Assembly (NCBI RefSeq): GCF_024609265.1
Contig: NZ_JANHMP010000002.1
Location: 434,001 to 498,000, forward strand
DNA from: Geothrix campi
Lineage (GTDB): Bacteria > Acidobacteriota > Holophagae > Holophagales > Holophagaceae
DNA: 64,000 bases
Direction of reading: 5' to 3'
The notes beneath the pieces were generated by a model. That model was not told the origin of the DNA. It worked only from the letters and a program-made list of their open reading frames with translations, and did no database searches. Of the stretch, positions 9,098 through 20,280 are shown piece by piece. Position 1 is the stretch's first letter. Every line of letters begins with the position of its first letter. The position numbers and the translations under genes were made by a program.

Positions 9098-10072
9098 CTA
9101 GGGCTTCTGCGGTGCCGCGTCGCCCATGCGGATGGCCTTGATGTTCCCCTGGTCCTCCAGCTCGAGGAGGATGGGGAACCAGGCCAGGCCGAGGTTCTCG
9201 AAAGCGGCCCGGCTGGGAACGAAGCAGGCGGTCCGCCCCGCGGCCTTGAGCCGGGTGGACAGGGCCCGGGCCTCGGCCACCAGGCCGGCGGGAAGGCTCG
9301 CGCTGCGGTCGTCCATGCCCGCATCGAGACTGGGGATGATCCAGGCCACATCCGCCGGGAGGTCCGGCAGAGGGCCCTCTCCGGCGGGGAGGATCCAGAG
9401 CCGGCGGGCCCCCAGCTGATCCAGTCGCAGGTCCTGGTAGTCCTGGCCCGGCAGGGTCCAGAAGCGCAGGATCGGCGAGGGCCCACCCAGCAGGCCGAAG
9501 AGCCGCTGGAACCGGGCTACGACAGGCTCGGCCGCCTCGTCCGCCCGGGCCTTGAGCGCGGCGAACCGTGCTTCGTCCTGGTCCGCCAGGGCCCAGCAGA
9601 GGGCATGGCGGAGCGCGTAGCCGCGCGTGAGGCCCGGGCCCTTGGCGAGCAGGCGATCCTCCCAGGCCCGCCTCACGGCGGGAGTGAAGTGGCCCTCGCG
9701 GACCTGGGCCTTTCCCCAGCGCCACAGGGCCAGGGCGGTGCCTGGCTGGCGCAGGGGCAGGGCGGCGAGGCGCGAGGCGAGGTGGTTCCCAGGAGCCTTC
9801 ACCAGGGCCCGCAGGGCTTCCGCTTCCCGATGGGCCGCCCCGGGCGGGAAGGGATTGGCCGGCTGCTCCTGGTGCGGATCGAACGTGGCCGCGGCCTGGA
9901 GCCACCGGTGGGCCGCGGCCCCGGGGCCCTTCGGCGCCTCGGGCAGGGGCCGGCCCCAGTCGTAGGCCTCCAGCAGCTGGTTCTGCAGCTCTGCGGCCGT
10001 GGGCGGCGCCGGCCGGACTTCGGCGGGAGGGGTTGGCGGCGGCGTGGGCGGCAGGGCGGTCAGTAGCAGCAT
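9098..10072 (-). CDS. Hypothetical protein with proline-rich N-terminus
   Basis: A 324-residue protein starting MLLLTALPPTPPPTPP. The N-terminus is a short hydrophobic run followed by a Pro-rich linker, which might be a weak export signal. The middle is helical and Ala/Arg/Leu-rich (ALRALVKAPG, ALALWRWGKA). The end (residues about 285-315, LAWFPILLELEDQGNIKAIR) resembles the last strands of a thioredoxin-like fold, with an aromatic-Pro pair, but no CxxC is present. I do not assign a family. It is convergent with the M1 peptidase and divergent from pyrF, 49 bases away. Confidence 0.65.
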   Translation of the reverse strand: MLLLTALPPTPPPTPPAEVRPAPPTAAELQNQLLEAYDWGRPLPEAPKGPGAAAHRWLQAAATFDPHQEQPANPFPPGAAHREAEALRALVKAPGNHLASRLAALPLRQPGTALALWRWGKAQVREGHFTPAVRRAWEDRLLAKGPGLTRGYALRHALCWALADQDEARFAALKARADEAAEPVVARFQRLFGLLGGPSPILRFWTLPGQDYQDLRLDQLGARRLWILPAGEGPLPDLPADVAWIIPSLDAGMDDRSASLPAGLVAEARALSTRLKAAGRTACFVPSRAAFENLGLAWFPILLELEDQGNIKAIRMGDAAPQKP

Positions 10073-10121
10073 GGAGCTTCCTTAGTGGCAGAATGGTCCT
10101 CCGCATCATACGGGAGTCGCC

Positions 10122-10847
10122 TTGAGCCCAGCCCCTTTCAATCTCACGCCCCGGGAGCGCCTCGTGGTGGCCCTGGATCTGCCCACGGCGCCGGAGGCCC
10201 TGGCCATGGCCGCGCGCCTGTCGGGCCGGGTGGGCATGCTGAAAGTGGGGCTGGAGCTGTTCTGCGCCGAGGGGCCGGCGTTCGTCCGGGAACTCCAGAA
10301 ACAGGTGCCGGTCTTCCTGGACCTGAAGCTCCACGACATTCCGACCACCGTCCGCCGCGCCCTGGACGCTCTGCTCAAGCTGGATCCCCGCCTCATCAAT
10401 GTCCACGCGCAAGGCGGGCCGGCCATGCTGGAGGCGGCGGTGGAGGCCGTGCGCGCCCACCGCGCCGCGGGGGGCCAATCTGAACTGCTGGCCGTGACCG
10501 TGCTCACCAGCCTGGACCGGGAGGCCCTGGCGGCCCTGGGCCACGCGGGGCGCGCCGAAGATCTCGCCCTGGCCTATGCGAAACTGGCCCAGCAGGCGGG
10601 CTGCGATGGCGTAGTGTGCTCGGCCTGGGAGGCCGCGGCCATCCGGGAAGCCTGTGGCGAGGATTTCCACCGCCTCACGCCGGGCATCCGCCCCGCCGGC
10701 GCGGCCATCCAGGATCAGGCCCGGGTCATGACGCCGGCCCAAGCCCTGAAGCAGGGCTCCACCTGGCTGGTGGTGGGACGGCCCATTACCCACGCGGCGG
10801 ATCCTGCCGTGGCCGCGGAAGCGATCGTGGCCGAGATGGAAGCCTGA
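10122..10847 (+). CDS. pyrF: Orotidine 5'-phosphate decarboxylase
   Basis: Catalyses the last step of UMP synthesis, decarboxylating OMP. The 241-residue TIM-barrel protein carries the catalytic signature DLKLHDIP at residues 67-74, including the Asp-Lys-Asp charge network, and the phosphate-binding end PGIRPAG with VVGRPITHA near the C-terminus. The start is a TTG placed after CGGGAG; no ATG is available upstream in frame. Its stop overlaps the next gene's start (TGATG), so it heads a coupled trio with a small membrane protein and pnuC. No other pyr gene is nearby. Confidence 0.95.
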   Translation: MSPAPFNLTPRERLVVALDLPTAPEALAMAARLSGRVGMLKVGLELFCAEGPAFVRELQKQVPVFLDLKLHDIPTTVRRALDALLKLDPRLINVHAQGGPAMLEAAVEAVRAHRAAGGQSELLAVTVLTSLDREALAALGHAGRAEDLALAYAKLAQQAGCDGVVCSAWEAAAIREACGEDFHRLTPGIRPAGAAIQDQARVMTPAQALKQGSTWLVVGRPITHAADPAVAAEAIVAEMEA

Positions 10848-11389
10848 TGTCTGTTGGCTCGCCCCTCGTCTTCCGGCCTTCCTTCGCCCAACGGGCCATG
10901 GCCGTCCTGCTCTTCGCCGGGTCGTGGCTGGTGGGAGTCCGCGCCTTGGCGCAGATCATGGAACGGCTCCCCGTCCTGCGCGCCTCCATGAAGGTGGCCG
11001 AAGCTGCTAGCGAGCCGACCTGGTCCTTCTGGATCGCCCTGGTGGCGGCCATCGCCGCCGTCGTGGTGGGCAGCTTCCTCCTCCTGGCCACTCTCCTGGG
11101 CCTGCTTCTGGTGGAGGGTTCCCAGGTGCTGGTGGACGAGCTGGGGCTCGCGGTGGAGCACAACGCCCTGCCCGCGCCCCTGGCCCGCAAGCTGGGCGCC
11201 GGGCGCCTGCTCTGGAAGCGGATCACCCGCCTCGAGCACTCCGGCCCCTTCTTCGTGCTGCGGGGCGGCGGTGAGCCGGAGCACCACGGCCCGAAGGATC
11301 CGACCCTCCGCTTCCTCATGGTGGACGAGCTGGAGCGGCTGGTGTTCACCATTCTGGAGCGCAGTCCAAACCTGAAGCATGAGGAGTGA
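10847..11389 (+). CDS. Hypothetical membrane protein (180 aa)
   Basis: The ATG shares its A with the pyrF stop (TGATG), which argues for translational coupling. Two hydrophobic segments are evident, at about residues 16-36 (AMAVLLFAGSWLVGVRALA) and 59-84 (FWIALVAAIAAVVVGSFLLL). A cytoplasmic or periplasmic tail follows, rich in charged residues and ending near SPNLKHEE. I do not recognise the family. The next gene, pnuC, overlaps its stop, so the three are probably co-expressed. A link to nucleotide metabolism is only contextual. Confidence 0.75.
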   Translation: MSVGSPLVFRPSFAQRAMAVLLFAGSWLVGVRALAQIMERLPVLRASMKVAEAASEPTWSFWIALVAAIAAVVVGSFLLLATLLGLLLVEGSQVLVDELGLAVEHNALPAPLARKLGAGRLLWKRITRLEHSGPFFVLRGGGEPEHHGPKDPTLRFLMVDELERLVFTILERSPNLKHEE

Positions 11390-11997
11390 TGCCCTCACTC
11401 ATGGAAGTCTCCGGGTTCGTCACGGGCGCCGCCTGCGTGGGCCTGCTGGTGCGGCAGAACATCTGGAACTGGCCGCTCGGCATCGCCAACAACCTGGTGT
11501 TCATCGTGCTGTTCTACCGGACGGGCCTCTACGCCGACGTCGGCCTGCAGGGGTTCTACATCGCCATCTCCGTCTACGGCTGGTGGAGCTGGCTGCACGG
11601 GGGCCGGGACCACGGCGCCCTGGAGGTCAGCCGGGTGAGGCCCGCCATGGCCGGGCTCATGGCGCTGGTGGTGGCGACCGCCACCGGTCTGCTGGCCTGG
11701 CTGCTGCACCGCTACACGAACAGCACGGTGCCGGTGCTGGATTCGCTCATCACGGCCCTCAGCCTCGTCGCCCAGTTCATGATGACCCGCAAGTGGGTCG
11801 AGAACTGGCTGGTCTGGATCCTGGCCAACTTCCTGTCGGTGGGCCTGCTGATCTACAAGGGGCTCTACGTCACCAGTGGCCTCTACCTGCTCTATCAGAT
11901 CCTCTGCATCCTCGGCTGGGTGGCCTGGCGGCGGGCGCTCCGAGACGGCCAGGCCATGCCCGGCCTGCAGGACGGTGTCACATCTTCGGCCGGCTGA
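11389..11997 (+). CDS. pnuC: PnuC-type nicotinamide riboside transporter
   Basis: PnuC proteins are facilitators for uptake of the NAD precursor nicotinamide riboside. This protein of about 202 residues has the expected set of hydrophobic helices and family-like motifs: an early WNWPLGIANN segment, FYIAISVYGWWSW, and the C-terminal LANFLSVGLLIYKGLY and LYLLYQILCILGWVAW. The start is uncertain. An ATG at 11389 overlaps the preceding stop, a GTG lies one codon earlier, and another ATG at 11401 is better spaced from GAGGAG. It is the third member of the pyrF trio. Its last 20 bases overlap the 3' end of the convergent radical SAM gene. Confidence 0.88.
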   Translation: MPSLMEVSGFVTGAACVGLLVRQNIWNWPLGIANNLVFIVLFYRTGLYADVGLQGFYIAISVYGWWSWLHGGRDHGALEVSRVRPAMAGLMALVVATATGLLAWLLHRYTNSTVPVLDSLITALSLVAQFMMTRKWVENWLVWILANFLSVGLLIYKGLYVTSGLYLLYQILCILGWVAWRRALRDGQAMPGLQDGVTSSAG

Positions 11998-13633
11998 GGT
12001 AGGCTTCGGCGCCCTTCATCTCGGCCGTGGGGCCGTGGGCGGGCTTCTTCGTCCGCGCCTTGCGCTGCTGGAGGCCCCAGAGGGTGGCCAGTTCCGTGGC
12101 CTCGGGGTTCCCTGGGGCCAGGGCCAGCACTTCGCGCAGGTCGGCGCGGGCCTGCTCGACCTGGCCGAGTTTCTCGCGCAGCAGGGCGCGCTTCATGAAG
12201 CCCCACGGGTTGGCCGGTTCCTTGGCGATGATCTCGGCGTACTCCGCCTCGGCTTCGAGGAAGCGCCCCTGCTCCTCAGCGGCCTCACCACACAGCAGAT
12301 TGGTGACGGCGCAGAAGCCCAGCCAGGCTTTCTGCTCGGCGAATTCCGCGGGCGTGAAGCTGGACTTGGCCTTGGCCCGCTGGGCCTCCCCGTCGAGGGC
12401 GCGCAGGGCCTTTTCGGTGTGGCCGTCCACCCGGGCGAAGATCTCGGCGTCGCCGCTAGCCCGGTAGAAGTCCTTCTGGATGCGGCCCTCGGCGCGGTAC
12501 TGGTCGAACATGCGGGTGCCCGGATACAGCGCCAGGGGACTGATCTGGCAGTCCTGGGGCCGGGTGTCGCGGATGAAGGCGGCGGTCTCCTCCACGTCCG
12601 CCCAGGTCTCCCCGGGGATGCCGGTGATGAGGTAGATGCCCAGGTTCATGCCCACCTTGCGCACCAGGCTCAACGCCCTTCGCGCATGCCGCAGGTTGGT
12701 GCCCTTGTCCAGGAGGGCCAGCACGCGCTCGCTGCCGTGCTCCACACCGAACTGCATGAACTCGCAGCCTGCGCGCTTCATGGCCACCAGCCGGTCCTCG
12801 TCCACCAGGTTCACGCGGCTCTGGCAGTTCCACAGCGGGTGCAGGCCGCTCTCCTGGATGCCCTGCATGAGGGTCAGCACGCGGTCGCGGTTGGCTGTGA
12901 AGGTGTCGTCCCGGAAGCTGAAGTAGGTGAGGCCGTGCCGCTCGCGGAGCAGGCGCATCTCGCGCAGCACCGAGGGCGCGCTGCGGAAGCGGATGGAGGT
13001 GCCCCAGAATTCCGGCGTGTTGCAGAAGTTGCAGGTGGCGGGGCAGCCGCGGCTGGTGCTCAGGTAGGCCAGCTGGCCCACGTCGTTCAGGAAGTCCGCC
13101 TCCAGGTGCTCGGCGGGGATGCCCACGGCATCAAGGTCCTCCAGGGGCGGCTGGGGCAGGGTGCGACCCTCGCGGAGGATGAGGCCTGGCGTGTGCTGCC
13201 AGAGGTCCGAGTCGGGGGCCGTCTTCAGGCGCTCCGCGATGCCCAGGAGCACCGCCTCGCCCTCGCCCTGCACGATGGCGTCCAGGGCCGGGCAGTCCTC
13301 GAAGACCTCCTCGGCCAGGTGCGTCGGATGGGGGCCGCCCGCCAGCAGAATGGCACCGGGGCAGGCCTCTCGGGCCCAGGCCAGCAGCTCGTAGGAGCGT
13401 TTCCGGTTGAAGGTGAACATGGACACGCCCAGCACCGCGGGGTTCTGCGCCCTCAGGTAGGCCAGGACCTCCTTGCGCCCCTTGCCGCTCAGGTTCGCCA
13501 CCCGGCAGGGGAAGTGGCGGGCCTTGAGCATGGCCTGGAGGTAGCCCAGGCCGATGGGCAGGAAGGTCATCCACTCGTCCCCGAAGCCGCTGCGGGGGGC
13601 GCTGTAGGTGAGCAGGGTGCGGGGAGGGGTCAT
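11978..13633 (-). CDS. B12-binding radical SAM protein with C-terminal TPR-like tail
   Basis: A 551-residue enzyme with a cobalamin-binding-like N-terminal domain (residues 1-150, including [12 protein letters not shown]), then a radical SAM core with the cluster motif CPATCNFC (CxxxCxxC) around residue 200. Typical downstream signatures follow: [24 protein letters not shown] and [14 protein letters not shown]. The last 100 residues ([18 protein letters not shown] onward) look like two TPR units, an unusual addition. Members of this B12-radical SAM class often methylate or rearrange unreactive carbons, but the substrate is unknown. It is transcribed alone, convergent with pnuC and divergent from purL. 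Confidence 0.88.
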   Translation of the reverse strand: MTPPRTLLTYSAPRSGFGDEWMTFLPIGLGYLQAMLKARHFPCRVANLSGKGRKEVLAYLRAQNPAVLGVSMFTFNRKRSYELLAWAREACPGAILLAGGPHPTHLAEEVFEDCPALDAIVQGEGEAVLLGIAERLKTAPDSDLWQHTPGLILREGRTLPQPPLEDLDAVGIPAEHLEADFLNDVGQLAYLSTSRGCPATCNFCNTPEFWGTSIRFRSAPSVLREMRLLRERHGLTYFSFRDDTFTANRDRVLTLMQGIQESGLHPLWNCQSRVNLVDEDRLVAMKRAGCEFMQFGVEHGSERVLALLDKGTNLRHARRALSLVRKVGMNLGIYLITGIPGETWADVEETAAFIRDTRPQDCQISPLALYPGTRMFDQYRAEGRIQKDFYRASGDAEIFARVDGHTEKALRALDGEAQRAKAKSSFTPAEFAEQKAWLGFCAVTNLLCGEAAEEQGRFLEAEAEYAEIIAKEPANPWGFMKRALLREKLGQVEQARADLREVLALAPGNPEATELATLWGLQQRKARTKKPAHGPTAEMKGAEAYLSRPKM

Positions 13634-13772
13634 GGGCTCCGGAGGCGTGACTTTCCAGTGTACGGAAAGGGATTCCCGAGGGAAGCGGACATTCTGCCGA
13701 AGGGGGGCGGGCGGATGTCAAGCCTCGTCTAGATGGCCCGGAACCGCTAGAATCAAGGCTTCCGGAGCCTCC

Positions 13773-16085
<2,313 letters not shown>

Positions 16086-16131
16086 CAGACGGGAGCGGCC
16101 GGGGAACCCTGAGGCATACCCCGAGGTTTCC

Positions 16132-16680
16132 ATGCGTCTGCCGGTCCTGCTGCTCCTGGCCTCATCACTCGTCGCCACCGGCGTCACCCAGAAAACCGGG
16201 AAAGCCCGGCCCTCGGCCGCTGGGGCCGAGGCCTCCCGCCTGGAATCGGAAGCGAAGCGTGCCCGAATCTCCGCGGACCGGCTGAAGGCGGGCGCGGTCA
16301 AGGCGGAAACACAGGCGAAGACCGCCGCGGCCAAAGCCAAAGAGGCGGAAACCCGGGCGGCGGACCTTCAGATCCGGGCCTCGGAAGCTCGCGCCAAAGC
16401 CGCCGAGGCCGAGGCGAAGGCCGCTTCCGACAAGGCCAGCGAGGCCCGCGTGAAGGCCCGCGAGGCCCAGCAACGGGTGGCCAACCTCAAGGGGGCCAAG
16501 GCCAAGCCGGCCAAGCCGGCCGCCAAGCCGGAAACCGCGCCCGCAACCAAGGCCGTGCCTGCCCCCAAGGCCGAGCCGACGCCGAAAGCCAAGACCGAGC
16601 CTGCGCCGAAAGCCAAGGCCGAGCCTGCATCCAAGCCCGAACCGGCCCCGAAGCCAGAGCCGGAAAACGTCCCCAAGTGA
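16132..16680 (+). CDS. Exported Ala/Lys-rich coiled-coil protein
   Basis: A 182-residue protein with a signal peptide (MRLPVLLLLASSLVATG). A long Ala/Lys/Glu/Arg helix-forming region (about 30-125) would form a coiled coil. The tail (about 125-182) is a Pro/Lys/Ala/Glu linker repeated in the style of PAPKAEPTPKAK. It resembles periplasmic linker or TolA-like stalk proteins in composition only; no defined domain is present. It follows purL by 46 bases. Two further exported proteins of like composition lie at 19063 and 19862. Function unknown. Confidence 0.75.
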   Translation: MRLPVLLLLASSLVATGVTQKTGKARPSAAGAEASRLESEAKRARISADRLKAGAVKAETQAKTAAAKAKEAETRAADLQIRASEARAKAAEAEAKAASDKASEARVKAREAQQRVANLKGAKAKPAKPAAKPETAPATKAVPAPKAEPTPKAKTEPAPKAKAEPASKPEPAPKPEPENVPK

Positions 16681-16796
16681 GCTTTCCCTGGCCACCAGCG
16701 CCGCTGATCCAGGAACCCTCCCTCACCTTCCACGTTCAGGAAGCCGAAGCGGTCGGCTTGGCCTGAAGGCTGCTGCCCCGCAAAGGCCTGCCGGAG

Positions 16797-16985
16797 CTAG
16801 ATCCCCATGGCGGCCGGAGCCTTCAGCTTGGCGAGGAGGCCCAGCATCAGGTTCTGATCCACTTTCAGGCGGGCCTTGAAGGCAGCGTGGTCCGTGTGGT
16901 TGATCTCCCGCTGGATATCTTCGAGGCTGCGATTCACGAGCCGCATGAGGAGATCGGTTTCTTTGGCGTCCAGGTAGAGTTCCAT
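16797..16985 (-). CDS. Small conserved-looking hypothetical protein (62 aa)
   Basis: A 62-residue, helix-rich soluble protein (MELYLDAKETDLLMRLVNRSLEDIQREINHTD...). The pattern of an early acidic strand and two amphipathic helices with Leu spacing (LRLVNRSLEDI, KVDQNLMLGLLAKL) makes it look like a real small domain rather than chance. I do not recognise the family. It is monocistronic, and the 115 bases after its stop hold no other gene. An ATG start with an upstream GAGGGA is plausible. Confidence 0.6.
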   Translation of the reverse strand: MELYLDAKETDLLMRLVNRSLEDIQREINHTDHAAFKARLKVDQNLMLGLLAKLKAPAAMGI

Positions 16986-17080
16986 CGGTCCCTCCCACCG
17001 GCGCGGTCACCACTCCAGGGAGGCCGCGTTCGCAGCCAATATCAGGTCCCGGAGGCCTTTCCGCCAGTCTCCAGCGGCGC

Positions 17081-17275
17081 TTAACCTCTCCCACCCAGGA
17101 GCCGGGCGGGCAACAGGAACAGCCCCTTCACGATCCCGAAAGCGCCCTCCACCGCGAAGCCGAGGAGTCGGAAGGGCAGCAGCAGCAACCAGACCAGCGG
17201 GTAGAGGAGCAGGGCCAGGAGCGCCAGGGGCCAGCAGACCACCAGCAGGATGAGCCAGAGCAAGAACGCGGCCAT
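17081..17275 (-). CDS. Small hydrophobic membrane protein (64 aa)
   Basis: A 64-residue, almost entirely hydrophobic protein: MAAFLLWLILLVVCWPLALL, then a second hydrophobic stretch (LLLYPLVWLLLLPFRLLGFA) and a Phe/Leu-rich end (KGLFLLPARLLGG). It should span the inner membrane twice. No conserved motif is known to me. The longer frame that continues upstream is out of phase with any plausible start signal; the ATG at 17275 fits a small membrane protein best. It lies between the 62-aa gene and the amidase promoter. Confidence 0.55.
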   Translation of the reverse strand: MAAFLLWLILLVVCWPLALLALLLYPLVWLLLLPFRLLGFAVEGAFGIVKGLFLLPARLLGGRG

Positions 17276-17401
17276 GGAAGCCTCCCACGGGCCAGGATGG
17301 GATCGCCCCGCACCCGGCGCTGGCGCAGATCGGCGAGTGTGCCTCCGGGGTCGGTGGCTGACAGGGGGTAAGATCCTTCCACACACCTCCAAGGAATCAC
17401 C

Positions 17402-19012
17402 ATGTCGCACCGAGACGAACCCATGACTTTCGACCGTCGCGCCTTCCTGGGCGCGGGCCTGGCCACGGGCGCGGCGGCGCTCGTGGGGGGCGAGGTGAAG
17501 GCGACGACCACGGCCAAAGGGCTGGTGCTGGAGGAGGCCACGGTGGATGGCCTCCAGGCGGGTATGGCCGCGGGACGGTGGACCTCGGCGGACCTGGTGA
17601 GGCGGTACCAGGCGCGCATCCGGGCCCTGGACCAGGCGGGGCCCCGACTGCACTCGGTCATCGAGCTGAATCCAGACGCCCTGGCCATCGCGAAGGCGCT
17701 GGATGCCGAGCGGCAGGCCGGGCAGGTGCGCGGGCCCCTCCACGGCATCCCCGTGCTCATCAAGGACAACATCGATACCGCGGATCGCATGAAGACCACG
17801 GCGGGCTCCCTGGCCCTGGCCGATGCCCCGGCGCCGAAGGAGGACGCCTTCGTGGTGAAGCGGCTGCGGGAGGCCGGCGCCGTGCTCCTGGGCAAGACCA
17901 ACCTCAGCGAGTGGGCCAACTTCCGCTCGACCCGCAGCAGCAGCGGCTGGAGCGGACGCGGCGGGCAGGTCCGCAACCCCTATGCCCTGGACCGCAGTCC
18001 CAGCGGCTCCAGCTCAGGCTCGGGCGTGGCGGCGGCGGCGAGCCTCTGCGCCGTAGCCGTGGGCACCGAGACCGACGGCTCCGTCGTGAGCCCCAGCAAC
18101 GCGAACGGCCTCGTGGGGCTGAAACCCACGGTGGGCCTGGTGAGCCGCAGCGGCATCATCCCCATCTCCAGCACCCAGGACACCGCCGGGCCCATGGCGC
18201 GGACCGTGCGCGACGCGGCGATCCTGTTGAATGCCCTCGCGGCCGGTGATCCGAAGGATGCGGCGACCGGGGATCTCGCGGCCCGGCGCGAAAAGGACTA
18301 CACCCAGTTCCTCGCCGCAGAAGGCCTCCGGGGAGCGCGGCTGCTGGTGGTGAAGAACCTCCTGGGCGTCCACGCACATGTGGACGCCGTCATCCAACCC
18401 GCCCTGGCTCTGCTCAAGGCCCGCGGTGCGGTGCTGGTGGAGGTGGAGCTGAAGTCCGCGGCCTATGACGACGCTGAATTCGAGGTGCTGCTCTACGAGT
18501 TCAAGGCGGGCCTCAATGCCTACCTCGGCGGGCGGGGTGGTGCCGTGAAGGATCTGGTGGGCCTCATGGCCTTCGACGAGCGCGAGAAGGCCCGGGAGAT
18601 GCCCTTCTTCGGGCAGGAGATCGTCGCGCAGGCGCAGGCCAAGGGACCGCTCACGGAGGCCGCCTACCTCAAGGCCCTCGAAACCTGCGCCCAGGCCCGG
18701 AAGGACATCCTGGGCCTGCTGGAGAAGCACGCGGCCCAGGCCATCGTGGCGCCCACGGGCGGCCCGGCCTGGCTCATCGACCACCTCAACGGGGACAGTT
18801 CCAGCCTCAGCTTCTCCAGCCCTGCGGCCGTGGCGGGCTGCCCGCACATCACCGTGCCGGCGGGGTTCGCCTCCGGCCTGCCCGTGGGCCTGTCCTTCAT
18901 GGGCGCCCCCTGGCAGGAGGGAACCCTCCTGAAGCTGGCCTACGCCTACGAGCAGGCCTCCAAGGCCCGCCGCCCGCCCCGCTTCGCCGCTTCCTGCAGC
19001 GTATCCCGTTGA
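17402..19012 (+). CDS. Exported amidase (amidase signature family)
   Basis: A 536-residue hydrolase of the amidase signature family, which cleaves amides with a Ser-cisSer-Lys triad. The N-terminus has a twin-arginine signal (DRRAFLGAG, then a hydrophobic run), so it is probably folded before export. The catalytic Lys sits in GIPVLIKDNIDT (about residue 121). The glycine/serine-rich signature with both serines is SPSGSSSGSGVAAAAS (about residues 200-215), followed by GTETDGSVVSPSNANGLVGLKPT. The ATG at 17402 gives the complete Tat motif. It is monocistronic, between a small membrane gene and an Ala/Lys-rich gene. The natural substrate is unknown. Confidence 0.93.
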   Translation: MSHRDEPMTFDRRAFLGAGLATGAAALVGGEVKATTTAKGLVLEEATVDGLQAGMAAGRWTSADLVRRYQARIRALDQAGPRLHSVIELNPDALAIAKALDAERQAGQVRGPLHGIPVLIKDNIDTADRMKTTAGSLALADAPAPKEDAFVVKRLREAGAVLLGKTNLSEWANFRSTRSSSGWSGRGGQVRNPYALDRSPSGSSSGSGVAAAASLCAVAVGTETDGSVVSPSNANGLVGLKPTVGLVSRSGIIPISSTQDTAGPMARTVRDAAILLNALAAGDPKDAATGDLAARREKDYTQFLAAEGLRGARLLVVKNLLGVHAHVDAVIQPALALLKARGAVLVEVELKSAAYDDAEFEVLLYEFKAGLNAYLGGRGGAVKDLVGLMAFDEREKAREMPFFGQEIVAQAQAKGPLTEAAYLKALETCAQARKDILGLLEKHAAQAIVAPTGGPAWLIDHLNGDSSSLSFSSPAAVAGCPHITVPAGFASGLPVGLSFMGAPWQEGTLLKLAYAYEQASKARRPPRFAASCSVSR

Positions 19013-19062
19013 CAGCGCCGAGGCCTGGGGACCACGCTTGTGTTCCCTTTCAAGGAGAACTC

Positions 19063-19719
19063 ATGAACCGCGCCCTGTTCGCCCTCCTGTTGGCTGCCTC
19101 CCTGGTGGCGGTGGCACAGGAACCCAAGACCAAGCCGGCCGAACCCAAGACCGCCGCTGAACTGAAGGCCGAGAAGAAAGCAGAGAAGAAAGCCAAGAAG
19201 GCGGAAGCGGAGAAGAAGGTCGCGGAGACCAAGGCCACCGCCGCGAAGCCCGCCGCTCCCAAGACCGCCGCCGAACTGAAGGCCGAGAAGAAAGCGGAGA
19301 AGAAGGCTGAGAAGGACGCCAAGAAGGCGGAAGCCGAGAAGAAGGCCACGGAGGCCAAGGCCGCTGTCGCGAAGCCCGCTCCCGCGCCTGCCGCGAAGCC
19401 CATGCCTGCACCGGCGGCGGCTGCGAAGCCGGCTCCCGCACCCGTGCCGGCCCCTGCCGCGAAGCCCGCTCCCATGCCCGCTCCCATGGCCGCCCCCGCC
19501 GCTGCGGCCCCCGCCGCTGCGGCCGCCGCTGCAAAGTCCGCGACCCCCAAGACCGCGGCGACCTCGACCGCCATCATCGCCAACAAGGATTCCAAGATCT
19601 ACCACCGCGCCGACTGCAAGCTGGCCTCGAAGATGAAGGAAGCAAACAAGACCTCCTTCGCCTCCGCAGCGGAAGCCGAGAAGGCCGGCTACAAGGCCTG
19701 CAAGGTGTGCAAGCCCTGA
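19063..19719 (+). CDS. Exported Lys/Ala/Pro-rich protein with Ada-like zinc-binding C-terminus
   Basis: A 218-residue protein with a signal peptide (MNRALFALLLAASLVAVAQ). Residues about 25-105 hold two copies of a Lys/Ala/Glu-rich unit, each beginning TAAELKAEKKAEKKA, and then comes a long Ala/Pro/Met linker. The last 45 residues form a small module, KDSKIYHRADCKLASKMKE ending GYKACKVCKP. Its H-x3-C and C-x2-C arrangement is typical of the Ada-like metal-binding module seen at the end of several secreted proteins. The ATG follows AAGGAGAAC. The architecture is a helical stalk, a flexible linker and a metal-binding tip. Partner and role are unknown. Confidence 0.8.
   Translation: MNRALFALLLAASLVAVAQEPKTKPAEPKTAAELKAEKKAEKKAKKAEAEKKVAETKATAAKPAAPKTAAELKAEKKAEKKAEKDAKKAEAEKKATEAKAAVAKPAPAPAAKPMPAPAAAAKPAPAPVPAPAAKPAPMPAPMAAPAAAAPAAAAAAAKSATPKTAATSTAIIANKDSKIYHRADCKLASKMKEANKTSFASAAEAEKAGYKACKVCKP
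19141..19380 (+). repeat. Internal tandem repeat in the exported Lys/Ala-rich gene
   Basis: Two units of roughly 120 bases follow each other, each coding for TAAELKAEKKAEKKA... then KKAEAEKK and an Ala/Lys-rich spacer. The repeat is visible in the DNA and the protein, and the second copy has diverged by a few residues. Confidence 0.7.
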
Positions 19720-19861
19720 CCGACCGCCGGATCGCGAAGAGGCCTGCGGGACAGGCCTCGAAGCGAGGATCCGGCGAGGAGGTCATGCCACGGACCGTTG
19801 AATGGCTGAACGAGATCCTGTGAAACGATTCCACCCCGCCCCATATGTCTAGGAGGTTCCA

Positions 19862-20218
19862 ATGAAGGTGCTGCTGTCTTTGATGCTGGGTGCTTCGCTG
19901 GCGCTCGTGGCGCAGGTTCCCAGCAAGGATGATCTGAAGGGCGCCGCGAATGCGGCGGTGGACAAGGGCCAGACCAAGGTGGACACCAAGGCTGATGAAG
20001 CCAAGGCCAAGGCTGACAAGAAGGCTGCGGACGCCAAGGCCAAGGCGGATGCCAAGGCCGGCGCGGTTCCCGTGGCCGGGGATCAGGTGAAGGCCGCCAC
20101 CGCCAAGGGCGAGGGCGCCGCCAAGACCGGCACCGACAAGGCCAAGGCCAAGTCCAGGAAGGGCACCACCAAAGGCGCCCAGAAAGCCAAGACCGTAACC
20201 GAAAAGGTCGCCAAGTAG
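19862..20218 (+). CDS. Exported small Lys/Ala-rich protein
   Basis: A 118-residue protein with a signal peptide (MKVLLSLMLGASLALVAQV). The rest is a strongly basic Lys/Ala/Asp repeat (KAKADKKAADAKAKADAK, then a TKGAQKAK-type tail), low in hydrophobic residues. It has a strong ribosome-binding site (AGGAGG) before its ATG and an excellent terminator after its stop, so it is probably highly expressed. Composition resembles histone-H1-like or desiccation-type proteins, but the signal peptide points to the periplasm. No family is assigned. It is one of three proteins of similar make-up within 4.1 kb. Confidence 0.75.
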   Translation: MKVLLSLMLGASLALVAQVPSKDDLKGAANAAVDKGQTKVDTKADEAKAKADKKAADAKAKADAKAGAVPVAGDQVKAATAKGEGAAKTGTDKAKAKSRKGTTKGAQKAKTVTEKVAK

Positions 20219-20234
20219 GCTTCTGGCCAGGCTC

Positions 20235-20264
20235 AGAAAAGGGCGCCAACCGGCGCCCTTTTCT
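20235..20264. terminator. Bidirectional intrinsic terminator
   Basis: A perfect 13-base stem (AGAAAAGGGCGCC / GGCGCCCTTTTCT) with a four-base loop. The outer A-run and T-run serve as U-tracts in both directions, ending the plus-strand Lys/Ala-rich gene and the minus-strand araC-type gene that converge on it. Confidence 0.92.
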
Positions 20265-20280
20265 GATTAGGAGCTGCCCC

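Noticed and set aside
11876-13732. A 618-codon plus-strand frame
   Set aside because: It is wholly antisense to the radical SAM gene and low in complexity.
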